NCBI GenBank assembly: GCA_012514835.1 | Contig: JAAYZM010000177.1 | Coordinates: 1-15,708, forward strand | Reading direction: 5' to 3' | Length of the DNA: 15,708 nucleotides | Source of the DNA: Actinomycetales bacterium | GTDB lineage: Bacteria; Actinomycetota; Actinomycetes; Actinomycetales; Cellulomonadaceae | Part shown: positions 5,876 to 12,843 of the stretch, piece after piece | Layout of the letters: each line of letters starts with the position of its first letter | Numbering within the stretch: the stretch's first letter is position 1 | Notes under the pieces: model-generated | Database searches by the model: none | What the model saw: the letters and a program-made list of their open reading frames with translations, nothing else | What the model was told of the DNA's origin: nothing | Program-made: the position numbers and the translations under genes

Positions 5876-6883
5876 GTGACCGAGACCGAGCGCGTGGCCC
5901 ACGTGGGCGAGGACGGGCTCCTCGCACGCATCTTCCCCCTCTTGCCCGCGGGCGACGCGACGCTCCTGGGCCCCGGTGACGACGCGGCCGTGCTCGCCGC
6001 CCCGGACGGCCGCGTCGTGGTCTCGACGGACGTGCTGGTCGAAGGGCGTCACTTCCGCCGCGACTGGGGGACGGGCGAGGACCTCGGCTGGCGTGCTGCC
6101 GCACAGAATCTCGCGGACGTCGCGGCGATGGGTGCGCGCCCGACGGCGATCGTGGTGGGGCTCGTGCTGCCCGCAGACGCGGAGGTCGCGTGGGTGCTCG
6201 GCCTCGCCCGCGGGCTCGCCGCCGCGTGCGCCCCGCACGGCGTGGGCGTGGTGGGTGGCGACCTCACGGGCGGCTCGGAGGTTGTCGTGGCCGTCACCGT
6301 GCATGGAGACCTCGAAGGGCGTGCGCCCGTGCGCCGCGACGGGGCTCGGCCCGGCGACACGCTGGCGCTCGCGGGCACGGTGGGGCGCGCCGCGGCAGGC
6401 CTCGCGCTCCTCGAGGCGGGCGTCAGCAGTTCATGGTCCGACGACGGCACCCCACCGACCGCCGTCGGACCCGCGGGACTCGTCGCGTCCTACCTGCGCC
6501 CGACCCCTCCGCTCGCGGCCGGTCCCGCGGCGGCCCTCGCGGGCGCGCACGCGATGCTCGACGTCTCTGACGGGCTCTTGCGGGACGCCAGCCGGGTGGC
6601 GTGGGCGTCGGGCGTGCTCATCGACGTCGACACGGCCGCGCTCGCTCACCTGACCGAGGCGCTCGAGCCCGCCGCGACGGCCCTGGACGCCGACCAGCTC
6701 ACGTGGGTACTCACGGGTGGCGAGGACCACGGGCTGCTCGCGGCGTTCCCGGCCGGGGCGGAGCTGCCCGAGGGCTTCGTCGTCGTCGGACGCGTGCTCG
6801 AGGCGGCAGGGGAGCCGGGCGTGCTCGTGGACGGGCGCGCTCCAGAAGGCACGACGGGCTGGGACCACTTCGGCGGTGCGTAG
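5876..6883 (+). CDS. thiL: thiamine-monophosphate kinase
   Basis: ThiL phosphorylates thiamine monophosphate with ATP to give thiamine diphosphate, the last step of cofactor synthesis. 335 residues, AIR-synthetase/ThiL fold. Visible motifs: LGPGDDAAVL (31-40), STDVLVEGRHF (50-60), NLADVAAMGARP, GGDLTG (metal and ATP binding), DVSDGLLRDASR and TGGEDHGLL near the C-terminus. Length is normal for the family. The GTG start at 5876 has the -10 hexamer TAGTCT 6 nt upstream and no ribosome-binding site, suggesting leaderless translation. It converges on the GNAT gene with only 12 bp between the stops. Confidence 0.95.
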   Translation: MTETERVAHVGEDGLLARIFPLLPAGDATLLGPGDDAAVLAAPDGRVVVSTDVLVEGRHFRRDWGTGEDLGWRAAAQNLADVAAMGARPTAIVVGLVLPADAEVAWVLGLARGLAAACAPHGVGVVGGDLTGGSEVVVAVTVHGDLEGRAPVRRDGARPGDTLALAGTVGRAAAGLALLEAGVSSSWSDDGTPPTAVGPAGLVASYLRPTPPLAAGPAAALAGAHAMLDVSDGLLRDASRVAWASGVLIDVDTAALAHLTEALEPAATALDADQLTWVLTGGEDHGLLAAFPAGAELPEGFVVVGRVLEAAGEPGVLVDGRAPEGTTGWDHFGGA

Positions 6884-6895
6884 CCCCGGGCCAGC

Positions 6896-7432
6896 TCAGC
6901 CGCGGCGGTAGCGGACCTCGAGGAGCTGGGCGCCCCCGAAGGACTCGATGCGTTCCGTGCCGTCGTGCGCGAAGCCGTGGCGGCGGTAGAAGTGGCGGGC
7001 GCGCTCGTTGTCGGAGAGCACCCACAGCGTGATCGGGTCTTCCGCCTCGGGCTCGGCGAGCATGGTGCGCATGAGCTCGCGCGCGGCGCCGCGTCCCCAC
7101 GCGGAGGGCAGCAGGTAGATCGTGTAGATCTCCGAGGTGCGGCGGTCGGCGTCCTCGTCGCGGCTCGGGCCCAGGGAGCTGAACCCGACCACGTCGGGAC
7201 CCTTCGCGGCGAGCCAGATACGGATGCTCTCCTGAGGCCCGCGCTCGAGCCAGTCCCGCCACTGCTCTTCGCGGCGTGCGACGTCGAGGTTGTCGAGCAC
7301 GTCAGCGGGGACGATCCCGGCGTACGCCTCTTGCCAGCTCGCGATGTGGACGCGGGCGATGGCGGGGGCGTCGTCGACTTTCGCGCGACGGATGACGAGA
7401 TCGTCCTCGTGTTCGGTCATGGCCTCAACCAT
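6896..7432 (-). CDS. GNAT-family N-acetyltransferase
   Basis: A 178-residue GCN5-related acetyltransferase that should transfer an acetyl group from acetyl-CoA to an unidentified amine. The sequence runs VIRRAKVDDAPAIARVHIASWQEAYAGIVP (first strand and helix), then EIYTIYLLPSAWGRGAARELM (motif A; the WGRGAA turn at 112-117 binds the CoA pyrophosphate), then LWVLSDNERARHFYRRHGF (motif B, 137-155). The AYAGI and YLLP features are typical of the many single-domain GNATs beside housekeeping genes. The ATG at 7432 has GAAGG six bases upstream; the in-frame ATG at 7420 has no such spacing and is less likely. The gene follows rpmB on the same strand after 65 bp containing a hairpin. Substrate unknown. 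Confidence 0.88.
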   Translation of the reverse strand: MVEAMTEHEDDLVIRRAKVDDAPAIARVHIASWQEAYAGIVPADVLDNLDVARREEQWRDWLERGPQESIRIWLAAKGPDVVGFSSLGPSRDEDADRRTSEIYTIYLLPSAWGRGAARELMRTMLAEPEAEDPITLWVLSDNERARHFYRRHGFAHDGTERIESFGGAQLLEVRYRRG

Positions 7433-7470
7433 GCCAAACCTTCGCCCGGGGCGCAGCCTCTCGGGCGGGT

Positions 7471-7495
7471 CAGTCTCGCGCGAGCGCGAGAACTG
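7471..7495 (-). terminator. hairpin after rpmB
   Basis: Starting two bases after the rpmB stop, CAGT plus CTCGCG pairs with CGCGAG plus ACTG, a ten-base-pair stem with one bulged base and a 4-nt loop. There is no T tract on the transcribed strand, so termination would be incomplete or Rho-assisted, leaving some readthrough into the GNAT gene. A second, looser pairing of CGCCCG (7443-7448) with CGGGCG (7462-7467) follows. Confidence 0.55.
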
Positions 7496-7497
7496 CC

Positions 7498-7689
7498 TCA
7501 GACGGCGCGCTGGATCTTGCCGGCCTTGAGGCAAGAGGTGCACACGTTGAGGCGCTTGGGCGTCCCGGCCACCACGGCGCGCACGCGCTGGATGTTCGGG
7601 TTGAAGCGCCGCTTGGTGCGGATGTGGGAGTGCGAGATGGTGTGCCCGAAGCCGGGACCCTTGCCGCAGATCTCGCAGTTCGCAGCCAC
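7498..7689 (-). CDS. rpmB: 50S ribosomal protein L28, zinc-binding (C+) form
   Basis: A 63-residue ribosomal protein of the large subunit. It opens CEICGKGPGFGHTISHSHIRTKRRFNPNIQ, the L28 signature. Two CxxC pairs (C5/C8 and C50/C53) can hold a zinc ion, so this is the C+ form rather than the zinc-independent C- paralogue that actinobacteria often make under zinc limitation. The GTG start is set by a good ribosome-binding site, AGGAG (7697-7701), seven bases upstream. It diverges from the DAK2-domain gene across a 212-bp region and has an unusually long, structured leader for this window. Confidence 0.97.
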   Translation of the reverse strand: MAANCEICGKGPGFGHTISHSHIRTKRRFNPNIQRVRAVVAGTPKRLNVCTSCLKAGKIQRAV

Positions 7690-7797
7690 GTCAACTCTCC
7701 TGAATACTTGCGCGCGCCACAGGGCGTCGCTCTCATCGTCTGGGGTGCGCCACGGGCCTGATGTCCGCGTGGCGACGCCCGGCGCTCGCCGGGCAAC
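7690..7797 (-). promoter_or_regulatory. structured 5' leader of rpmB with alternative pairings
   Basis: If transcription starts about 7 nt after the -10 at 7804-7809, the leader is about 108 nt. Three stems are visible. Stem A pairs 7777-7783 (GCCCGGC) with 7788-7794, a perfect 7-bp stem with a 4-nt loop. Stem B pairs 7748-7754 (CGCCACG) with 7768-7774, 7 bp. Stem C pairs 7722-7730 (GGGCGTCGC) with 7772-7780, 9 bp. C shares bases with both A and B, so the RNA could switch between A plus B and C. The ribosome-binding site lies just downstream. Whether this is a ribosomal-protein autoregulatory site or GC-rich chance is not known. Confidence 0.45.
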
Positions 7798-7803
7798 CTG
7801 GAC

Positions 7804-7809
7804 AGACTA
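7804..7809 (-). promoter_or_regulatory. -10 element for rpmB
   Basis: Minus-strand TAGTCT, the same hexamer as before thiL and the PLP-enzyme gene. Here no start codon follows at 6 nt, so the message carries a long leader and uses a Shine-Dalgarno. Confidence 0.5.
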
Positions 7810-7845
7810 GCCGATCGGGTGCCGTGGGCCCAAATGCGCGACCCG

Positions 7846-7896
7846 GTGTCACCCCCGTGGGGCAGGCTAGGAATCCTACGGCAAACAGACGGGAGG
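7846..7896 (+). promoter_or_regulatory. promoter and RBS of the DAK2-domain gene
   Basis: GTGTCA (7846-7851) and TAGGAA (7868-7873) are 16 bp apart and could form a sigma-70-type promoter. The -10 is part of an 11-bp dyad, TAGGAATCCTA (7868-7878). GGGAGG (7891-7896) is a strong Shine-Dalgarno five bases before the GTG at 7902. The ribosome-binding site is secure; the promoter is a fair guess. Confidence 0.5.
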
Positions 7897-7901
7897 CGTG
7901 C

Positions 7902-9446
7902 GTGGAGCGGTTCGACGGTGCCACCGCGACGCGATGGGCGCGCCTCGCGGCCGAGCGACTCGACGAGCAGCACGCGTGGATCAACTCGATCAACGTGTTC
8001 CCCGTCGCGGACTCGGACACGGGGACCAACTCCCTCCTGACCGTCTCCGGTGGGCTCGAGGCGGTCGCGGAGCTCGCGCCGGGCCAGGGTGTCGCGGAGG
8101 TCCTCGCTGCCTTCGCCCGGGGCGCGCTCGTCAGTGCGCGCGGCAACTCGGGCGTGATCATCAGCCAGTTCGTCGGGGGCATGGCCGCACACCTCGCCCT
8201 GCTGGACGAAGCGGACGTGGGTGCCACGCAGCTCTCGCGCGCGCTCAAGGCCGGCCACCGGGCCGCGCGCGAGTCCGTGGCCGTCCCCGTGCGCGGCACC
8301 GTGCTGAGCGCGACGAAGCGCTCGGCGAAGCACGCGCGCCGCGCCGCGAAGAGCGGGGGCGAGATCGCGGACGTGTGCCAGGCGGCCCTCGACGCCGCCC
8401 GGGAAGCCACGCGTCGCAGCCCCGAGCAGCTCCCGGTGCTCGCGGAGGCGGGCGTGGTGGACGCGGGAGCGAGCGTGCTCGTCGTCGTGCTCGAGGCGCT
8501 CGTCGAGGCCGTCACGGGCACCAGGCCCCCTCGTTCTGGCGCCCTCGCGGGCGGCCTGGTCTCCCCGGAGCGCGCCACGATCGCGGCTGCGGACTTCGCG
8601 TGCGCACCCGACGCTGGGTCCGACGGCGAGTTCGAGCTCATGTTCCTGCTCGAGGCGGACGGTCGTGAGGCGGGCGGGTTCGAGACAGGTGGCGACGTGA
8701 GCCTGGCCCTGCGCGGACGTCTCGCGGAGCTGGGCGAGTCCGTGGCCGTGGTGGGAGCCGCGGGGCTCTGGCAGGCGCACGTGCACACCGACCTGCCCGC
8801 GAAGGCGCTCGCGGCGGCGGCTCTCGGTGCGCAGCGCCAGGTCGTGGTGCGCCACCTCGGCCTGCACACCGGTGAGGCGGTCCCGGGCGGGCTCGGCGTG
8901 GTCGCGGCCGTCGAGGACCCGGGCCTCGTGGCGCAGGTCGCCCGCACGGGCGCCGTCGTGCACGTCCCGTCGTACCCTGCTGCGACGCCCGCGGAGCTCG
9001 CTCGCGCCGTGACGGACACCGGGGCAGGGCGCGCCGTCGTCGTCGCTGCCGATGCCGGAACCCTCGTCGCGGCGCACGCCCTCGCCGCGACGGACCCGCG
9101 CGTGACGGTGCTCGAGGTGCGTGACGGGCTGCACGCGGCACTCGCCCTCGGCGAGCTCGTCGCGGGAAGCTTCGCGACGCCGGACGAGTCCGAGCAGGGC
9201 CTGCGCGCGGCGGCCGCCGGGGTGCGGACACGTCGCCTCGGGGCCGACGACGGCGCCTTGGGCGGCCTCGTCGGCACAGGGACCGAGCTCGTGGCCGTGC
9301 TGCACGGCTCGCGCGTGCCGCCGGCCGTGATCGCGCGGCTCGAGGCGGACGCGCTCGCCGCGGGGGCGGGGGAGTTCCTCGCGCTCGACTCGTGGCACGA
9401 CGACGACGCCGTGCTGGTCGGTGCGCTCGCGGCGGAGGGCGAGTGA
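7902..9446 (+). CDS. DAK2 (DhaL)-domain kinase, FakA/YloV-like
   Basis: 514 residues. The N-terminal DhaL/DAK2 ATP-binding domain (about 1-205) carries INVFPVADSDTGTN (30-43), whose aspartates D37 and D39 bind the Mg-ATP metals, ARGNSGVIISQF, and EAGVVDAGASVLVV. A linker and a C-terminal FakA/DegV-like domain follow, with the AHVHTDLP segment. In firmicutes, FakA phosphorylates fatty acids bound to FakB; no FakB/DegV partner is in this window, so that activity here is inferred. Relatives usually read DGDTGTN where this one has DSDTGTN, a small change in the metal loop. The start GTG at 7902 follows GGGAGG by five bases; upstream in-frame codons extend past a promoter-like element. Its TGA overlaps the recG start as GTGA, and DAK2-recG adjacency is widespread in Gram-positive bacteria. 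Confidence 0.9.
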   Translation: MERFDGATATRWARLAAERLDEQHAWINSINVFPVADSDTGTNSLLTVSGGLEAVAELAPGQGVAEVLAAFARGALVSARGNSGVIISQFVGGMAAHLALLDEADVGATQLSRALKAGHRAARESVAVPVRGTVLSATKRSAKHARRAAKSGGEIADVCQAALDAAREATRRSPEQLPVLAEAGVVDAGASVLVVVLEALVEAVTGTRPPRSGALAGGLVSPERATIAAADFACAPDAGSDGEFELMFLLEADGREAGGFETGGDVSLALRGRLAELGESVAVVGAAGLWQAHVHTDLPAKALAAAALGAQRQVVVRHLGLHTGEAVPGGLGVVAAVEDPGLVAQVARTGAVVHVPSYPAATPAELARAVTDTGAGRAVVVAADAGTLVAAHALAATDPRVTVLEVRDGLHAALALGELVAGSFATPDESEQGLRAAAAGVRTRRLGADDGALGGLVGTGTELVAVLHGSRVPPAVIARLEADALAAGAGEFLALDSWHDDDAVLVGALAAEGE

Positions 9447-11716
9447 GCGACGTCGGGCCGGACCCGCGCGAGGTCGAGCTGTCCCGGCGGCTGGGCGCGG
9501 CCTCGGCCAAGGCGTTCGCGGCTCTCGGGATCCGCACGGTGGACGAGCTGTTGCGCCACTACCCGCGCCGCTACGCCGAGCCCGGGCGGCTCACCCAGCT
9601 CGAGGGGCTGCGGATCGGTGAGCACGTCACGGTGATGGCCCGCATCGAGACCACCACGGTGCGCCCCACCCGCACCGGCGGGAACATTGTGACCTCCGTC
9701 ATCACCGACGGGCGCCGTCAGCTCGACCTGACCTTCTTCACGAAGGGCGGCGGGCGTGGCAAGAGCATGGCGCGCTGGTACGAGGAGCGGTTCCGGCCGG
9801 GCCGCTCGGGACTCTTCCAGGGCACCGTGCAGCGCTACCGGAACCGTCTGCAGCTCGCACACCCGGAGGCGAAGTTCTTCGGGGAGGACCTCCAGGACGG
9901 CATCGACGTGCTCGTCGAGACCTCGCGCCCGTTCCCGCTGTACCCGGCCACCGCGAAGCTGTCCACGTGGAAGATCGGCAAGGCGATCCACACGCTGCTG
10001 AGCTCCACGAGCGACGACGAGCTGCTCGAGCCGATCCCGGAAGACGTCCGCGAGCGGCACGGACTGCTCGGCGTGCGCGAGGCGCTGAGCGCGATCCACG
10101 AGCCGTACACGATGGACGAGGTCAAGGCCGCGACGCACCGCTTCCGCTTCGAGGAAGCGTTCGTGCTCCAGGCTGCGCTCGCCCGGCGGCGCGCGATCGC
10201 GCAGGACTGGGTCGCGGTGGCGCGTCCCGCACGGACCGGCGGGCTCCTCGAGGCCTTCGACGCGTCGCTGCCCTTCGCGCTCACCGCGGGCCAGCACGTC
10301 GTGGGGGAGGAGGTCCGCGAGGACCTGGCCCGCCCACGGCCAATGCAGCGTCTCCTGCAGGGTGAGGTCGGCTCGGGCAAGACGGTCGTGGCCCTGCGTG
10401 CGATGGCCCAGGTGGTGGACGCCGGGGCGCAGGCCGTGCTCCTGGCCCCCACGGAGGTCCTCGCCGCCCAGCACCTGAGGTCGATCGAGGCACTCCTAGG
10501 CCCGCTCGCGCACGCCGGGCAGCTCGACGCACCGGAGCACGCGACACGGGTGGTGCTCCTCACCGGCTCTCAGGGCCAGGCGGCCCGGCGCGAGGCGCTC
10601 TCCGCGATCGCGGACGGTAGCGCGGGGATCGTGGTGGGTACGCACGCCCTGCTGTCCGAGGGCGTGGACTTCGCGGACCTCGGCCTCGTGGTGGTGGACG
10701 AGCAGCACCGCTTCGGCGTCGAGCAGCGCGACGCCCTGCGCTCGCGGGCCGAGCGCGTGCCGCACCTGCTCGTCATGACCGCCACGCCCATCCCGCGCAC
10801 CGTCGCGATGACCGTGTTCGGGGACCTCGCGATCTCGACGCTCGCCGAGCTGCCCGCGGGCCGTGCGGACGTGGTCACGCACGTGGTGCCCGCGGACAAC
10901 GAGGCGTGGGTCGCACGCACGTGGCAGCGCGTCGCGGAGGAGGTGCGCGGCGGGGGACGCGCGTACGTCGTGTGCGCGCGGATCGAGGGGGACACGGCCG
11001 ACGACGACGGCGGGAAGCGGGCCGGTGCGGACGCGGACGGCGCTGATGGCGTCGACAGCGACGGACCTGACCTCGGCGAGCTCGCGTTCGAGGTGCCCCG
11101 GCCCCCGTTGCGCGCCGTGCTCGACGTCGCCGAAGAGCTGCGTGCGAAGCCCGAGCTGCGCGGCGTCGAGGTCGAGATCCTGCACGGGCGCATGGGGCCC
11201 GCCGAGAAGGACCGCGCGATGGCGCGCTTCGCGAGCGGCGAGGCGCCCGTGCTCGTGAGCACCACCGTGGTCGAGGTGGGCGTCGACGTCCCGCAGGCCA
11301 CCGCGATGGTGGTGCTCGACGCCGACCGCTTCGGCATCTCCCAGCTGCACCAGCTGCGCGGCCGCATCGGCCGAGGAGACCGGCCGGGCGTGTGCCTGCT
11401 CGTCTCGCACGCTCCGGCAGAGTCCACGGCCGCAGAGCGGCTCGAGGCCCTCGCCGCGACCCGCGACGGCTTCGAGCTCGCCAACACGGACCTCGAGCTG
11501 CGTCGCGAGGGAGACGTGCTCGGTGCCGCGCAGTCCGGGGCCAGGTCCTCGTTGCGGCTGCTGCGCGTCACGCGGGACGTCGAGATCCTCGTCAATGCAC
11601 GCGAGGAGGCGGACCGGGTGGTCGGGGCCGGTGCTGCGCTCGCGGAGTTCCCCGCGCTGCGGCTCGCGATCGAGCAGATCAGCCCCGACCGCGAGGAGTA
11701 CCTCGAACGGACCTGA
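9443..11716 (+). CDS. recG: ATP-dependent DNA helicase RecG
   Basis: 757 residues. RecG drives branch migration of replication forks and Holliday junctions. The N-terminal wedge (OB-fold) domain is followed by the helicase core: GEVGSGKT (Walker A, 307-314), DEQHRFG (Walker B, 419-425), TATPIPRT (446-453), STTVVEVGVDVPQAT and QLRGRIGRG (motif VI, 637-645). A Gly/Asp-rich stretch (about 517-543, DTADDDGGK onward) interrupts the second helicase domain and explains part of the extra length over the 680-700 of many relatives. The GTG start overlaps the DAK2-gene stop as GTGA with GGAGGG (9434-9439) just before it, so the two are probably translationally coupled. Downstream, rsmD follows after 24 bp containing its own -10. 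Confidence 0.97.
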   Translation: MSDVGPDPREVELSRRLGAASAKAFAALGIRTVDELLRHYPRRYAEPGRLTQLEGLRIGEHVTVMARIETTTVRPTRTGGNIVTSVITDGRRQLDLTFFTKGGGRGKSMARWYEERFRPGRSGLFQGTVQRYRNRLQLAHPEAKFFGEDLQDGIDVLVETSRPFPLYPATAKLSTWKIGKAIHTLLSSTSDDELLEPIPEDVRERHGLLGVREALSAIHEPYTMDEVKAATHRFRFEEAFVLQAALARRRAIAQDWVAVARPARTGGLLEAFDASLPFALTAGQHVVGEEVREDLARPRPMQRLLQGEVGSGKTVVALRAMAQVVDAGAQAVLLAPTEVLAAQHLRSIEALLGPLAHAGQLDAPEHATRVVLLTGSQGQAARREALSAIADGSAGIVVGTHALLSEGVDFADLGLVVVDEQHRFGVEQRDALRSRAERVPHLLVMTATPIPRTVAMTVFGDLAISTLAELPAGRADVVTHVVPADNEAWVARTWQRVAEEVRGGGRAYVVCARIEGDTADDDGGKRAGADADGADGVDSDGPDLGELAFEVPRPPLRAVLDVAEELRAKPELRGVEVEILHGRMGPAEKDRAMARFASGEAPVLVSTTVVEVGVDVPQATAMVVLDADRFGISQLHQLRGRIGRGDRPGVCLLVSHAPAESTAAERLEALAATRDGFELANTDLELRREGDVLGAAQSGARSSLRLLRVTRDVEILVNAREEADRVVGAGAALAEFPALRLAIEQISPDREEYLERT

Positions 11717-11728
11717 CGCGTGACCCGC

Positions 11729-11734
11729 TACCCT
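11729..11734 (+). promoter_or_regulatory. -10 element for rsmD (leaderless)
   Basis: TACCCT lies exactly 6 nt before the rsmD GTG in the 24-bp gap after recG. There is no Shine-Dalgarno. This would give rsmD its own transcript in addition to any readthrough from recG. Confidence 0.62.
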
Positions 11735-11740
11735 GGCGCC

Positions 11741-12307
11741 GTGACTCGGATCGTGGCAGGGACCGCAGGCGGCAGAACTCTCCAGGTGCCGGGGGCGGGC
11801 ACGCGCCCCACGAGCGACCGCGTGCGTGAGGCTCTGTTCTCGCGGCTCGAGCACCAGGGGATCGTCGTCGGCGCCAACGTCCTCGACCTCTACGCGGGTT
11901 CCGGGGCCGTCGGTCTCGAGGCCGCGAGCCGCGGTGCCGAGCACGTGACGCTCGTCGAGTCGAGCAAGGATGCCGTCGAGGTGGTGCGCCACAACGCCGC
12001 GAACCTCGGCTTTGCCGACCAGGTGACCGTGGTGGGCGCGAAGGCCGAGCGTTTCGTCAAGGACATCTCGCCCGACCCGTGGGACCTCGTGCTCCTCGAC
12101 CCGCCCTACGACCTCGACGACACCGAGCTAGCGACCGTCCTGGCCGGGGTGGTGCCCTCGCTCGCACCGCACGCCGTGGTGGTCGTGGAGCGCTCGGCCC
12201 GCACCCCCGAGCCGGAGTGGCCCGCGGGGCTCGTCGAGCTGGGCGGGCGCACCTACGGCGACACGGCCGTGTGGTTCGCCCGCACGCGACTGCCCGGCGA
12301 CGACTGA
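11741..12307 (+). CDS. rsmD: 16S rRNA (guanine966-N2)-methyltransferase RsmD
   Basis: 188 residues. RsmD methylates G966 of 16S rRNA during 30S assembly using S-adenosylmethionine. The N-terminus TRIVAGTAGGRTL and RPTSDRVREALF (22-33) are family hallmarks. NVLDLYAGSGAVGLEAASRGA (46-66) is the SAM-binding motif I, and LLDPPYDL holds the catalytic DPPY (120-123). The start is placed at GTG 11741 rather than the in-frame ATG at 11720, because the family begins with TRIVAG and a leaderless-type -10 sits 6 nt upstream. rsmD followed by coaD is a very common pair in bacteria. Length is normal. Confidence 0.95.
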   Translation: MTRIVAGTAGGRTLQVPGAGTRPTSDRVREALFSRLEHQGIVVGANVLDLYAGSGAVGLEAASRGAEHVTLVESSKDAVEVVRHNAANLGFADQVTVVGAKAERFVKDISPDPWDLVLLDPPYDLDDTELATVLAGVVPSLAPHAVVVVERSARTPEPEWPAGLVELGGRTYGDTAVWFARTRLPGDD

Positions 12308-12348
12308 ACGCCCCTCCCGCCAGCCCTGCCGGGCGCGCCACCCGCGGG

Positions 12349-12354
12349 TACGGT
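12349..12354 (+). promoter_or_regulatory. -10 element for coaD (leaderless)
   Basis: TACGGT lies exactly 6 nt before the coaD ATG within the 53-bp gap after rsmD; the same hexamer precedes the DUF3515 gene. GGTGG overlaps and abuts it, but too close to the ATG to be a good ribosome-binding site. Confidence 0.6.
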
Positions 12355-12360
12355 GGTGCC

Positions 12361-12843
12361 ATGACCACCGCCGTGTGCCCGGGCTCCTTCGACCCCGTGA
12401 CCCTCGGTCACCTCGACGTGGTGCGCCGCGCGCGGTCGATGTTCGACCACGTCGTGGTGGGCATCGCGAAGAACGCCGGAAAGTCCCCGCTCCTCGACCT
12501 CGACGAGCGCGTGCGGCTCGCCCGCGTGGCGCTCGCGGACCTGCCCGGCGTCGAGGTCGCCGTGGTACCTGGCCTCCTCGTGGACTTCTGCTCCGAGGTG
12601 GGCGCCGCGGCGATCGTCAAGGGACTGCGCGGCGGTGCGGACTATGACGCGGAGGTGCCCATGGCGCTCATGAACCGTCACCTCACAGGGGTCGAGACGG
12701 TGTTCGTCACGGGCGACCCGAACCTCGCCCACATCGCGTCCTCGCTGGTCAAGGACGTGGCGCGGCACGGCGGGGACGTGAGCGACCTCGTGCCGCCGGG
12801 CGTCGCGGACGCCCTCGCGGCGGCCTTCGGGGGGCGGGCATGA
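12361..12843 (+). CDS. coaD: phosphopantetheine adenylyltransferase
   Basis: 160 residues. CoaD transfers AMP from ATP to 4'-phosphopantetheine, giving dephospho-CoA, the penultimate step of coenzyme A synthesis. The nucleotidyltransferase motif PGSFDPVTLGHLDV (7-20) contains TxGH (14-17), LLDLDERVRL is the second binding segment, KGLRGGADYDAE (87-98) shapes the pantetheine pocket, and IASSLVKDVA (125-134) is the C-terminal ATP-binding motif. Length matches the family exactly. The ATG has a leaderless-type -10 at 6 nt. Its TGA overlaps the next start as ATGA, coupling it to the SepIVA-like gene. Confidence 0.97.
   Translation: MTTAVCPGSFDPVTLGHLDVVRRARSMFDHVVVGIAKNAGKSPLLDLDERVRLARVALADLPGVEVAVVPGLLVDFCSEVGAAAIVKGLRGGADYDAEVPMALMNRHLTGVETVFVTGDPNLAHIASSLVKDVARHGGDVSDLVPPGVADALAAAFGGRA

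Noticed and set aside
7690..7734. A possible leader peptide (ATG on the minus strand near 7734) in the rpmB leader
   Set aside because: The frame has no stop before rpmB and runs through it in another frame; it has no ribosome-binding site and ordinary codons. It is a shadow frame, not a short regulatory peptide.
7733..10474. Very long antisense open frames (over 600 and over 900 codons) opposite the DAK2 gene and recG
   Set aside because: Composition is Arg/Ala/Ser-rich with no motif. Long stop-free antisense frames are expected at this GC content, and the plus-strand genes are firmly identified.
11720..11740. ATG at 11720 as the rsmD start
   Set aside because: It would add seven residues (MTRYPGA) before the conserved TRIVAG start and would include the -10 hexamer TACCCT within the coding region.
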